This document shows positions 25,080 through 33,766 of a stretch of 64,000 nt of DNA, one piece after another; position 1 is the stretch's first letter; every line of letters begins with the position of its first letter. Location: the NCBI GenBank assembly GCA_018239845.1, contig JAFEGO010000017.1, forward strand, positions 37,403-101,402. Reading direction: 5' to 3'. This DNA is from Verrucomicrobiota bacterium. GTDB lineage: Bacteria; Verrucomicrobiota; Verrucomicrobiia; Opitutales; Opitutaceae. Under the pieces are notes generated by a model. The model did not search any database and was not told the DNA's origin. It worked only from the letters and a program-made list of their open reading frames with translations. The translations under genes and the position numbers were made by a program.

Positions 25080-26578
25080 TCAGTGCGACTCGGTGAAGCT
25101 CGTGATGGAGTGCCACTCGAGCATTTCCTGGCGGAGGGCGGACTCGGTCTTGAGCACGACGCGCTCGAGGCTGTTCCACGTCTGGCAGAAGGCGACGCGC
25201 TTGCGGCTGTCCTCCAGCATCAGCTGCATCTCGCGGTAGCGGGCTACGCGGCGCTGGAGGTCGTTGATCGAGATCAGAGAGATGAACGAGGCGGCGACGA
25301 CGGGCAGCGAGATCGGCAGGAAATAAAACACGGTCTGCGTGACGGCCTCCGGCACCTCGATGTGTCCGGTGTGGCAGAGCGCATAGGCGAGGGTGCAGCC
25401 GAGCGCGAGGATCGTGGCTACCCAGAAGCCGAGCTTCAGCCGGCCGAAGAGCGGGAGGGCGCGCTGCTCCTGGCGGCGGTAGTAGGTGAGCTGGTCGTCG
25501 ATGCGTTTTTCGAGGTACACGCGCTTGAACTCTTCCAGGCCCACGGGCTGCGCGGAGGTGGAGCGGCTGTGCAGGATGTGCAGGGCGCGCGTGAGGCCGC
25601 GCAGGTGAGGTGCGGCAGATTGAGGTCGTCGAAGAGCGGCGTGGCCCTGGGGAGGCCCCACGTGGCGAGGGCGGAGCGGCAAAACTCCGCGGCGAGGCGG
25701 CAGTGCACCCAGTTGTGCATCGAGTGCTGGTGGCGGTGCAGCAGCACGGCCACGCCGAGCGCACCGGCGAGGCAGCTCAGTTTGAGCCAGGGGAAGATGG
25801 CGTCGTGCAGGCCGAAGGCGAGCGCGGCGGCGGCGATAAGCGTAGCCGCCACATGCAGTGCCACGGTGCCGACGATGAGCCGGCGGAAGTACGGAGCGCC
25901 CCGACTGGCGGCGTGGTCGCACTTCTGCTGGAAGGCGAAGATATACGCGGGCGCGTTGAAGGGATTTTCGCCCCAGCCGCCGGTGGCCGGGGGCAGGCGG
26001 TTGAGGTTGGCGAGGCTCTGGTCGTCGCGCTTGAGGTGGTCGAAGTTCTCCCGGCGTACGGCGAGCGTGGCGGCGTCGATCACGATGACGGGTTTGCCGA
26101 GGGACTGGGCGTAGGCGACGATGTCGGCGGTGCCGCCCTTGCCGCGCGCGGGCTGGCCGTCCCAGACCGCGAGGAGGACATCGGCGCCGTTGACGGTCTC
26201 CATGCCGCAGTCGAGGTAGGCGTCCTCGCGCGAGCCGTTTTCGGTGATCACGCGCGTGTGTTCGGCCTGCGCGAGGAGGGTCTCGACCTCAGACCACTCG
26301 GCTGCGGAGAAATCCCGCGCGAAGTCCGCCTTGGGCAGCGGGAGGATCGCGTGCCACGAGAGGCCGAGGCCCCGGGCCTGCGTGACGAACAGCTGGTCGC
26401 TGCCGGCGGCGACGGACGAGAGGGCGACCCATTCGCCGGCGGTCTCCTGGCGCAGGGCGGCAAGCTCGGCGGCGATCACGGCCGCGACGCCGGCGGCGTT
26501 GGCCAGCGTGCGGTGCCCGGAGAAGCCCACGACGTGGAAGAGGGGCAGCTGGCTGGCGTTGGGAGCGGTGGTGGACAT
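25080..26578 (-). pseudogene. SLOG-domain protein with two SLATT-like membrane modules, frameshifted
   Basis: Reading from 26578, an N-terminal Rossmann-like SLOG domain has VVGFSGHR (about residues 16-23) and VWDGQPARGKGGTADIV (139-154), the nucleotide-binding signatures of the LOG/DprA superfamily. Two membrane-helix pairs follow (about 233-256 and 262-281; 380-400 and 414-436). Each pair has helical segments resembling SLATT effectors (NWVHCRLAAEFCR; RRVARYREMQLM). At 25603-25612 the plus strand reads AGGTG twice; deleting one copy joins NLPHL to RGLTRALHIL and restores a 497-residue protein. As it stands the frame is broken. SLOG domains sense nucleotide-derived ligands and SLATT modules are predicted membrane effectors. 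The divergent TIR gene starts 83 bp away. Confidence 0.75.
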
Positions 26579-26661
26579 GCGCCGGTGCGAGGCAGCTACG
26601 GGTGGCACCGGCCGTTTGGACTGGCAAGGCCGAAGCATCCGCGCGATGCTCAGAACGTTCC

Positions 26662-27795
26662 ATGCCCGACTCATCCTCCGCCAAGGCCGTTTTTCTCAGC
26701 TACACCCGCGAAGATGCCGAGGCCGCGCGCCGCCTGGCCGACGCCCTGCGGGCTTTCGGGGTCGAGGTGTGGTTCGATCAGAACGAGCTGCGCGGAGGCG
26801 ATGCGTGGGACGCAAAGATCCGCGAGCAGATCCGCACCTGCGCGCGGTTTGTGCCGATCATCTCCGCCGCCACCCAGGCGCGCGCCGAGGGATATTTTCG
26901 CCGTGAATGGAAGCTGGCCGCTGACCGCACGCATGACATGGCCACCGGCGTGCCATTCATTCTCCCCGTCATCATCGACGACACGAAGGAAGGCGAAGCG
27001 GCGATCCCCGACGAATTCCGCCGCGTCCAGGTGACCCGGCTGCCGCAGGGCGTGCCGACCACGCAGTTCATCGACCTCGTTAAGCGCACCCTGGCGCCGG
27101 CCCACCGCTCGGCTTCCGGCGCGAAGATTGCGGAGCACGACAGCGGACCCGAGCTGAAACGCCAGGCGCGGTGGCGCTGGATCAAGCTCGGCGCGGCGGT
27201 TGCCGTCGTTTTGCTGGCGGCGGGCGCCTGGTATTTCAAGTCGCGCCCTGCTGCCGCCACCACCCCGGTGGTAGTGCTGATGGACTCGACCTACGCGGAC
27301 CGCGTGTACGATCCGGTCACGCTGAAGAGCGGCGGTTCGAACGCCGACGACATCACCGACCTGCTGCACGACCTCCCGGTGGCGCTGGTGAAGGAGGCGA
27401 CCAGTTCCGTGTGGCGGCGCGAGTCGGAGGTCATCAAGGAGCAGCCGGCGCTGATCATCATCCACCGCTCGGCTTTCTACACGTTCCCCGAGAACCGGGC
27501 TGACGAGCTGTATCCGCTGGCGGATAACAAACTGGCGGCGTTTATGGGCTATGTGGCGGCGCAGAGCCCGCGGACGCGATTCATCGTCTATTCGCGGCAC
27601 TCGTGGGAGGTTGATGCCCAGGCGGCGAAGTGGCGCAACGACGTCGTCAGCCGTTTTCCGCAGCTCGCGGGCAAGATCGAGACCTGGCGCGTGCCGCTGG
27701 ACCGCCCGACCTTCCGCAATCCGCTCACCGCACTCGAGCTGCGCAAGACCGTCGAGCAGACGCTCGGCCTGCAGGCGAAGCTGACCGCGCCCTGA
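26662..27795 (+). CDS. TIR-domain protein with membrane anchor and unassigned C-terminal domain
   Basis: A 377-residue protein. Residues 8-145 form a TIR domain: VFLSYTREDAEAARRLADAL at the start (quoted within limit), then VEVWFDQNELRGGD, and REWKLAAD carrying Glu82, which aligns with the catalytic Glu of NAD-cleaving TIRs. One membrane helix follows (about 174-192). A C-terminal alpha/beta-looking domain of about 185 residues (VVVLMDSTYADRVYD, LIIIHRSAFY, RFIVYSRHSWEV) has no family I recognise. Topology would place TIR in the cytoplasm and the tail outside, or the helix may be a hairpin. It is divergent from the SLOG-SLATT gene, suggesting a two-part signalling system. Confidence 0.85.
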   Translation: MPDSSSAKAVFLSYTREDAEAARRLADALRAFGVEVWFDQNELRGGDAWDAKIREQIRTCARFVPIISAATQARAEGYFRREWKLAADRTHDMATGVPFILPVIIDDTKEGEAAIPDEFRRVQVTRLPQGVPTTQFIDLVKRTLAPAHRSASGAKIAEHDSGPELKRQARWRWIKLGAAVAVVLLAAGAWYFKSRPAAATTPVVVLMDSTYADRVYDPVTLKSGGSNADDITDLLHDLPVALVKEATSSVWRRESEVIKEQPALIIIHRSAFYTFPENRADELYPLADNKLAAFMGYVAAQSPRTRFIVYSRHSWEVDAQAAKWRNDVVSRFPQLAGKIETWRVPLDRPTFRNPLTALELRKTVEQTLGLQAKLTAP

Positions 27796-27804
27796 AGGGT
27801 GGGA

Positions 27805-27860
27805 GTAGCGCCGGCATCCCGCCGGCGGTGGAAAGAGGGCCGGCAAGATGCCGGCGCTAC
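27805..27860. repeat. Family B paired hairpin (GCCGGCATCC type)
   Basis: GTAGCGCCGGCATCCCGCC and inverted partner ending GATGCCGGCGCTAC. It starts 9 bp after the TIR gene stop. The same type is at 29697-29754, so the glycosidase gene is flanked by two copies. Confidence 0.88.
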
Positions 27861-27900
27861 GGGGTTGCGGCGCGTGCGGGAGGCGTTTTCCCTTTCACGC

Positions 27901-29694
27901 ATGAGACACCTGTTGCTGGGGCTGGGCCTGCTGATGGCGGTGGTGGCGAAGCTGACGGCGGAGCCGCTGGCTTTCACGCTGGAGTTCGCTGACGGGAAGA
28001 CGGTGGCCTCGGCCGACCTGAAGAAGATCTCGGGCGAGAGCCTGCGCGAGCGGTTCGTCTCGCCGGACGGCACCTTTGCCGCGACGCGCCGCTGGATCAT
28101 GGCCCCGGGCTCCACCTACGCGCGGACCATAGTAACCGTATCCAATACTGGCGACACCGAGCTGCTGCTGCGGCGGATCGTGCTCTTTGACGAGGATGCG
28201 GCGACCCTGCACGGCGGCACGGCGCAGGTGGTGGGCGAGTTCAGCGGCTCGCCGGTGGTGACGGACCGGGCGTTCTTCGGCGTCGAGCATCCGCTGGCGG
28301 AAAACTCCGTGGCGGGCGGACGCGTGCGCTGCGCGCTGCCGGTCATGCAGCCGCTGCGGCCGGGTGAGACGACGGGCGCGTCGTTTGTCACGGGCGTGTA
28401 CCGCGCGGGGCAGCTGCGCCGGCAGTTCCAGTCGTACCTTGAGCGCGAGCGGGCGCGGCCCTACGGGCCGTTTTTGCACCACAACACCTGGTACAGCCTG
28501 GGGTACTTCACGCGGTTTTCCGAAAAGGACGAACTCGCGCTGATCAAAAAGATCGACCGCGAACTCGTCACGAAGCGCGGCGTGCATGTGGACGGCTTCG
28601 TGCTCGACGACGGCTGGGACGATCCGGCGTCGCTCTGGCGGTTCAACGCCGGCTGGCCCAACGGACTGAAAGGCATGGGCCTCGCGGTGCTGAAAATCAA
28701 CGCAGTGCCGGGCCTGTGGCTCTCGCCGTGGGGTGGCTACGGCGCGCCGAAGCAGGCCCGGCTCGCGGCGGCGGCCACGGAGGGCTACGAGGTGCGCGAC
28801 GGGAGTTTTTCGCTCGCGGGGACGCACTACTACGAACGCTTCAGCCAGCTGTGCATGGATGCCGTGCGCGACGACGGCGTGGCATTCTTCAAGTTCGACG
28901 GCATCGGCTCGGCCGAGGCCACGGGCAAGATCGACCCGGCGGCGGGCCGCGACTTCAACGCCATGCTGCGCCTGATCCGCGACCTGCGCGCGGTGCGGCC
29001 CGAGCTGTACGTGAGCCAAACGACAGGCACGTGGGCCTCGCCGTGGTGGCTGTTTCACGTGGACAACATCTGGCGCGACGGCGAGGACCACGATTTCGCG
29101 GGCAAGGGCACGCCGCGCCAGCAGTGGATCACCTACCGCGACCGCGAGACGTACCGCAACGTCGTGCAGCGTGGTCCGCTCTTCCCGCTCAACTCGGTGA
29201 TGCTCCACGGCATCATCTACGCGAAGAAGGCGAAGCAGCTCGACCGCGACCCGGGCAAGGATTTCACGAGCGAGGTGCGCTCGTTCTTCGGCACGGGCAC
29301 GCAGCTGCAGGAGCTGTACCTTTCGCCCGAACTGCTCTCCAAGAAAAACTGGGACGACCTCGCCGTGGCGGCAAAGTGGGCGCGCGACAATGCCGCCACG
29401 CTGCGCGACGTGCACTGGATCGGCGGCGATCCGGGCAAGCTGGAGGTGTACGGCTGGGCCGCGTGGTCACGCGAGAAAGGCATCGTGACGCTGCGCAACC
29501 CGTCGGACCAGCCGGCGGAGTACGCCTTCGAGGCGGGCGCGGTGTTTGAGCTGCCGCCCGAGGCGGCGACCGCGTTCCGCGTGTCGAGCCCGTACCCGGA
29601 TTCGCCTGCGCCCTTCAAGCGGATCGAGGCCGGGCACACGATCAAGATCCCGCTCAAGCCGTTTGAGGTGCGGGTGTTCGAGTGCGTGCCGTGA
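27901..29694 (+). CDS. GH36-like glycoside hydrolase (alpha-galactosidase clan)
   Basis: A 597-residue secreted enzyme with a signal peptide at residues 1-20. An N-terminal beta-sandwich region leads into a TIM barrel with GFVLDDGWDD (about 232-241), then FFKFDG with the probable nucleophile Asp333, and IWRDGED (about 390-396) as the likely acid/base segment. This order is that of clan GH-D (GH36/GH27). Relatives are sometimes labelled 'enterotoxin' in databases without functional basis. Substrate is probably an alpha-galactoside or related sugar. The first and last copies of one repeat type bracket the gene. Confidence 0.82.
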   Translation: MRHLLLGLGLLMAVVAKLTAEPLAFTLEFADGKTVASADLKKISGESLRERFVSPDGTFAATRRWIMAPGSTYARTIVTVSNTGDTELLLRRIVLFDEDAATLHGGTAQVVGEFSGSPVVTDRAFFGVEHPLAENSVAGGRVRCALPVMQPLRPGETTGASFVTGVYRAGQLRRQFQSYLERERARPYGPFLHHNTWYSLGYFTRFSEKDELALIKKIDRELVTKRGVHVDGFVLDDGWDDPASLWRFNAGWPNGLKGMGLAVLKINAVPGLWLSPWGGYGAPKQARLAAAATEGYEVRDGSFSLAGTHYYERFSQLCMDAVRDDGVAFFKFDGIGSAEATGKIDPAAGRDFNAMLRLIRDLRAVRPELYVSQTTGTWASPWWLFHVDNIWRDGEDHDFAGKGTPRQQWITYRDRETYRNVVQRGPLFPLNSVMLHGIIYAKKAKQLDRDPGKDFTSEVRSFFGTGTQLQELYLSPELLSKKNWDDLAVAAKWARDNAATLRDVHWIGGDPGKLEVYGWAAWSREKGIVTLRNPSDQPAEYAFEAGAVFELPPEAATAFRVSSPYPDSPAPFKRIEAGHTIKIPLKPFEVRVFECVP

Positions 29695-29696
29695 GA

Positions 29697-29754
29697 GTAG
29701 CGCCGGCATCTTGCCGGCAGTCATATCGGATGGCCGGCAGGATGCCGGCGCTAC
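29697..29754. repeat. Family B paired hairpin (GCCGGCATCTT type)
   Basis: GTAGCGCCGGCATCTTGCC and its inverted partner at 29732-29754. It begins 2 bp after the glycosidase stop codon. Confidence 0.9.
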
Positions 29755-29760
29755 TTCAAT

Positions 29761-29792
29761 AAAAAGCCCGTCACCGGGATGGGTGACGGGCT
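29761..29792 (-). terminator. Intrinsic terminator of the M16 operon
   Basis: On the minus strand AGCCCGTCACC and GGTGACGGGCT form an 11-bp stem followed by TTTTTATT. It lies 22 bp beyond the stop of the second peptidase gene. Confidence 0.88.
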
Positions 29793-29814
29793 GAAGGAAA
29801 ACAGCGCAGCCGAA

Positions 29815-31170
29815 TCAGTTCTTCGCGGGCGCGGCGGCCGGCGTGGCGCCGGGGATCGTGCCGGCCTTGATGATGAACATCGTCTCGGGCTTCACGTACT
29901 TCTTGATCGCGCCGTTGACCTCGGGGGTCGTGAGCGCGGCGATCCTCTTCGGATATTCGTCGAGCCAGGTGACATCGAGACCGCGGTTGACGGCCGCGAG
30001 CAGCGCACTCGCCATGCCGTCGGTTGTCGCGAGGCTGACCTTGAAGGAGCCTATCAGGTCGCCCTTACGCTTCTCCAGCTCGGCGTCGGTCACGCCCTGG
30101 GTGTGCCAGAGGTCGAGCTGGCGCTTGGCGGAGGCGATGCCCTTGTCGAGGAGCGCGGGGGCAAAGGTGGCGCCGATGCGCCAGTCGCCGTCGCTGAAAG
30201 CGTCGTTGTTCATGCGGGAGGAGATGCCGTAGGTGAGGCCCTCCTTGTCGCGGACGTTGGCCATGAGGCGGCCGGTGAAGCCGCTGCCGAGGATGGCCGT
30301 GCCGGTCCTCAGCGCCAGATAGTCGGGGTCGCTGTAGCGGAGGCCGCTCGACTGGCCGATGATGACGGAGACGCTCGTCTTGTCGGCCATGAAGACATCC
30401 TGGTTTCTCGCGGCGTCAGTCGCGGTGGCCTTGGCGGGATGGATCGTGTCGCTGCCGCCGGTCCAGCCGGCGAAGGATTTGCCGAGCTCGGCCTGGAGCT
30501 GGGGCACATCGAGGTCGCCGACGGCGACGAGCGTGAAGTGCGCGGGGCCGTAGTACTTCGCATGAAACGCCTTGGCGTCCTCGAGCTTGGCATTCTCGGC
30601 GGCGGCGAGCAGTTCCTCGGGCGCGGGCTGGCGGTTGGGGTGGCCGATGGGATAGACGGCGCGGGTGAACTGGTCGCCGGCGCGGAAGTCGGTGCTCTCC
30701 AGCTGGCGCTGGAGGCCGCCGATGAACTGCTGCTTCACCTTGGCGAACTCCTCCGCGGAGAAGGCCGGCGAGCGCAGCTGCTCGGCGATGAGGCCGACGA
30801 CGAGGGGCACGTCCTGCTTCAGGCACTTGGCATCGATGACGACCGTCTGCGTATCGACGCTGAAGCTGATGGTGGCGCCGACCCGCTCGAGCTTCTCGGC
30901 GATGGCGAACTTGTCCTCGGTGGTGGTGCCCTGGTCGAGCATCATGCCGACGAGGGTGGGGATGGCGACGTTGCCATCGCCGGCCATGGCGTCGCCCGCG
31001 GGGAGCGAGCCGTGGAAGGTGACGACGTCCTTCACGCCGGTGGGATAGGCGATGAGGTCGATGCCCGCGATCTTCGCGCGCTGGACCTTGGCGGCGATCT
31101 GCGCGTGGAGGGTGGAGGCGAGGCCCAGCAGGCAGAGGGCCGGGAAGAGGAGGCGGAAAAAGGATTTCAT
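29815..31170 (-). CDS. M16 family peptidase-like protein, non-catalytic partner
   Basis: A 451-residue M16-fold protein with a signal peptide (MKSFFRLLFPALCLLGLAST). At the position of the zinc motif the sequence has no HxxEH (it reads AIPTLVGMMLDQG), so it cannot bind zinc in the usual way. The C-terminal region keeps GLTYGISSRM, a substrate-contact segment of the inactive subunit. It lies 21 bp after the active paralogue, as in heterodimeric M16B proteases. Location is expected to be periplasmic. Confidence 0.9.
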   Translation of the reverse strand: MKSFFRLLFPALCLLGLASTLHAQIAAKVQRAKIAGIDLIAYPTGVKDVVTFHGSLPAGDAMAGDGNVAIPTLVGMMLDQGTTTEDKFAIAEKLERVGATISFSVDTQTVVIDAKCLKQDVPLVVGLIAEQLRSPAFSAEEFAKVKQQFIGGLQRQLESTDFRAGDQFTRAVYPIGHPNRQPAPEELLAAAENAKLEDAKAFHAKYYGPAHFTLVAVGDLDVPQLQAELGKSFAGWTGGSDTIHPAKATATDAARNQDVFMADKTSVSVIIGQSSGLRYSDPDYLALRTGTAILGSGFTGRLMANVRDKEGLTYGISSRMNNDAFSDGDWRIGATFAPALLDKGIASAKRQLDLWHTQGVTDAELEKRKGDLIGSFKVSLATTDGMASALLAAVNRGLDVTWLDEYPKRIAALTTPEVNGAIKKYVKPETMFIIKAGTIPGATPAAAPAKN

Positions 31171-31191
31171 GGGAATGAAAAAAGCGGGGGA

Positions 31192-32595
31192 TTATTTCTT
31201 GGCGGCGGGCTGGGCGGCGTGTTTCGGCGCGCCGGGGACGAGCGGGATGAACCAGCCGGTGGTGCTGTGATCGACGTCAAAGTACTCGTTGGCCACGCGC
31301 TTCACATCGGCGGCGGTGACCTTGCGGGTCGCCTCGTCGAGCGTGTAGAAGGTGGTCCAGTCGCCGGCGGCGATGTTTTCGTTGAGGTTGCCCGCGATGG
31401 CGAAGGAGCCGTCGCGCTGGAAGGCGGAGTTGGCGAGGTACTTCGCGACGGCGGCCTGCACCTCGGCGTCGGTGACGCCGTCCTGCTTCACCTTCTCGAT
31501 CTCCTCGAAGATGATCTTCTCGACCTGCTCGTGCGTCGCGCCTGGGGCGAGCGGGGCGAAGAGGAAGTGCAGCGAGGGATCGTGGTTGAAGAAGGCGACG
31601 TTCTGCACGCCGGTGGAGAGGTTCTTGTCGGTGAGGGCGTGGTAGAGGCGGCTGTTTTTGCCGTCGGCGAGGATGGCGCTGAGGATGTTGATGGCGGCGA
31701 AGTCGGGGTGCGTGCCGGCGGGGATCTTGTGGGCGACGGCGACGACGCCGAGCTGGCCGGCGCGTTTGACGACGATGTGGCGGGGGCCGGTCTGCTCGGG
31801 CTCGGTGGTGTAGAGCTGCGGGATGGGCTTGGGCGAGCGGGGATAGACGCCGTAGTACTTCTTCACGAGGCCGAGGGCCTTGGCGGTGTCGAAGTCGCCG
31901 ATGATCGAGACGGTGGCGTTGTTGGGCCAGTAGAAGGTGTCGTAGAACTCGCGGAGCTTCTCGATCGGCACATTCTCGATGTCGCTGCGCCAGCCGATGG
32001 TGTCGTGGTGGTACGGATGCGCGGTGTAGGCGGAGTGGAAGATCTCCTTGATGAGCGCCTGGAAGGGGGAGTTCTCGCCGCGCTCGAACTCGTTGCGCAC
32101 GACGGTCATCTCGGGCTTGCGGTCGCTGTCGTGCAGCCAGAGGTTGCGCATGCGGTCGGCCTCGATGGCCATGTAGCCCTCGAGGTGCTCGCTGCCGATG
32201 TTGGCGTAGTAATTGGTGCGGTCGAGCCAGGTGGTGGCGTTGTAGTTGCCGCCGATGCCCTCGAGGAACTGTTTCACCGAGTTGCCCTTCTTGTCGTTGA
32301 AGGCGTCGGAGCCCTTGAACATGAGATGCTCAAGAAGGTGGGTGGAGCCGGTGGTGCCGGTGACCTCGTTGCGCGAGCCGACGCGGTACGTGACCATGAA
32401 GGTCAGCGTGGGGCTCGAGTGGTCGGGCATCACGAGGACGGTGAGGCCGTTGGAATCGAGGGTATATTCGGAGATGTCGCCGACGGTCTTGACGAAGGAA
32501 TAGCCCTCGACCTTGACGGGATCGGCGGCGTGGAGCGCGGCCGTGAAGCTGACGGCGGCGATGAGCGAACTGAACAGGGTTTTGAGTAATTTCAT
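31192..32595 (-). CDS. M16 family zinc metallopeptidase, catalytic subunit
   Basis: A 467-residue M16 peptidase with a signal peptide (about residues 1-23). The inverted zinc motif HLLEH is at residues 86-90, and the third ligand is the Glu in VVRNEFERGE about 70 residues later. It is first in a two-gene operon with the non-catalytic paralogue; the pair probably forms one proteolytic chamber in the periplasm that degrades peptides. Confidence 0.93.
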   Translation of the reverse strand: MKLLKTLFSSLIAAVSFTAALHAADPVKVEGYSFVKTVGDISEYTLDSNGLTVLVMPDHSSPTLTFMVTYRVGSRNEVTGTTGSTHLLEHLMFKGSDAFNDKKGNSVKQFLEGIGGNYNATTWLDRTNYYANIGSEHLEGYMAIEADRMRNLWLHDSDRKPEMTVVRNEFERGENSPFQALIKEIFHSAYTAHPYHHDTIGWRSDIENVPIEKLREFYDTFYWPNNATVSIIGDFDTAKALGLVKKYYGVYPRSPKPIPQLYTTEPEQTGPRHIVVKRAGQLGVVAVAHKIPAGTHPDFAAINILSAILADGKNSRLYHALTDKNLSTGVQNVAFFNHDPSLHFLFAPLAPGATHEQVEKIIFEEIEKVKQDGVTDAEVQAAVAKYLANSAFQRDGSFAIAGNLNENIAAGDWTTFYTLDEATRKVTAADVKRVANEYFDVDHSTTGWFIPLVPGAPKHAAQPAAKK

Positions 32596-32733
32596 GCGGG
32601 TGTGAACTTGGGGTGAATGTGGCGCAAACCTGCGGCGGGGCCAAGCCGTTAGCGACGAAACGTGGCAGCACAGGGCGGCCGGTCGCTAGGCGGGATAAGC
32701 GGTCCACTCACAGACGCTCGCGGTGCGACGAAA

Positions 32734-33549
32734 TCACCACGAAGGCATCGGGGCCTTCAGGCCGTCCTTGATCCAGAGGAACTGGCCGGTGGTGGCGTCG
32801 TGGGCGGGCGCGAGCATCTCGAGGACGAGGTCGGCGGTCTTCTCCGGCGGATCGCCGCCGCTGAGCTCGACCTTCTCGACCCACTTCAACATGCCGCGGC
32901 CTGCACCGGTGCGCGAGGAGGCGTCGGCCTTGATCGCATCAAACATCTCGGTCTGCACCTCGCCGGGATGGAGGACATTGGCCGTGACGCCGGTGCCCGC
33001 GAGCTCCTGCGCGAGCTGGCGGGTGAAGTGATTGAGCGCGACCTTGCTGAGCTGATACGCAGAGGAGACGTTGTACACCGGCGACAGCGCGGCGGCGGAG
33101 CTGACGTTGAAAATGCGGCCCCAGCCCTGCGCGACCATGTCCGCCATGAACGCGCGGCACACGAGGTACGGGCCGAAGGTGTTGATGCGCACCGTCTCCA
33201 GCCACGACTCCGGCGAGGAATCAGCGATGGTGAGGCACTCGCCAAAAAGCCCGGCGCCGTTGAAAAGAATCTGCGGCGCCCCGAAATGGGCGCCGACGGC
33301 AGCGCGGAGCGCATCGACCGCAGCGGGGTCAGAGACATCGCAGGGAAACGCCGCGGCCTGTCCGCTGACGGCGGTGATCGCAGCGGCGACCTCGTCGAGC
33401 CGGTCCTTGCGCCGGCCGACGAGGGCGACCCGGATCCCCTGGCTGGCAAGGGCCCGCGCGACGACCGTGCCAACGCCACTGCCTGCGCCAGTGACGACAG
33501 CGGTGAGGGGCTGGAGATGAGCGGGACCGGACGGGGTGGGGCGCGACAT
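32734..33549 (-). CDS. Short-chain dehydrogenase/reductase
   Basis: A 271-residue SDR. The TGAGSGVG cofactor motif lies near residues 20-27, then NGAG, the catalytic Ser in NVSSAAAL and YQLSK with the catalytic Tyr and Lys. VGRRKDR after the second strand favours NADP. The C-terminal FLWIKDGLKAP segment occurs in SDRs annotated as general oxidoreductases. Substrate unknown; it stands alone. Confidence 0.9.
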   Translation of the reverse strand: MSRPTPSGPAHLQPLTAVVTGAGSGVGTVVARALASQGIRVALVGRRKDRLDEVAAAITAVSGQAAAFPCDVSDPAAVDALRAAVGAHFGAPQILFNGAGLFGECLTIADSSPESWLETVRINTFGPYLVCRAFMADMVAQGWGRIFNVSSAAALSPVYNVSSAYQLSKVALNHFTRQLAQELAGTGVTANVLHPGEVQTEMFDAIKADASSRTGAGRGMLKWVEKVELSGGDPPEKTADLVLEMLAPAHDATTGQFLWIKDGLKAPMPSW

Positions 33550-33610
33550 GTGTCAAGTGGGGTGAGGAAGGGTGAACAAGGTTTTGCGCGAGGGGCAAGG
33601 ATCGGAGGCT

Positions 33611-33642
33611 ACCCGCGAATCACGCGAATGCGCGCGAATGCA
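33611..33642. repeat. Family C repeat, single arm (CGCGAATCA type)
   Basis: CGCGAATCA, CGCGAATGCG and CGCGAATGC units in tandem, 61 bp upstream of the SDR start. No partner arm is seen locally. Confidence 0.65.
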
Positions 33643-33670
33643 AGGCCTCTCGTATTATCGGCGGGAGCAG

Positions 33671-33762
33671 AAGGGGTCAGGCCTCTATTTATTGCATTTT
33701 TAATTGAGGCCGAGCTGCCGTCCTGTCGCACAAAAATGCAATAAATAGAGGCCTGACCCCTT
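33671..33762. repeat. Family A inverted repeat, copy 2
   Basis: Complete 92-bp copy: AAGGGGTCAGGCCTCTATTT to its inverted end AAATAGAGGCCTGACCCCTT. It ends 4 bp before the stop codon of recD2 (33767-33769). The centre differs from the other copies while the arms are nearly identical. Confidence 0.93.
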
Positions 33763-33766
33763 CAAT

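Noticed and set aside
29779..32589. 936-codon open frame opposite the M16 peptidases
   Set aside because: It is the antisense shadow of two clear peptidase genes in high-GC DNA, with Gly/Val/Glu/Asp-biased composition and no motifs.
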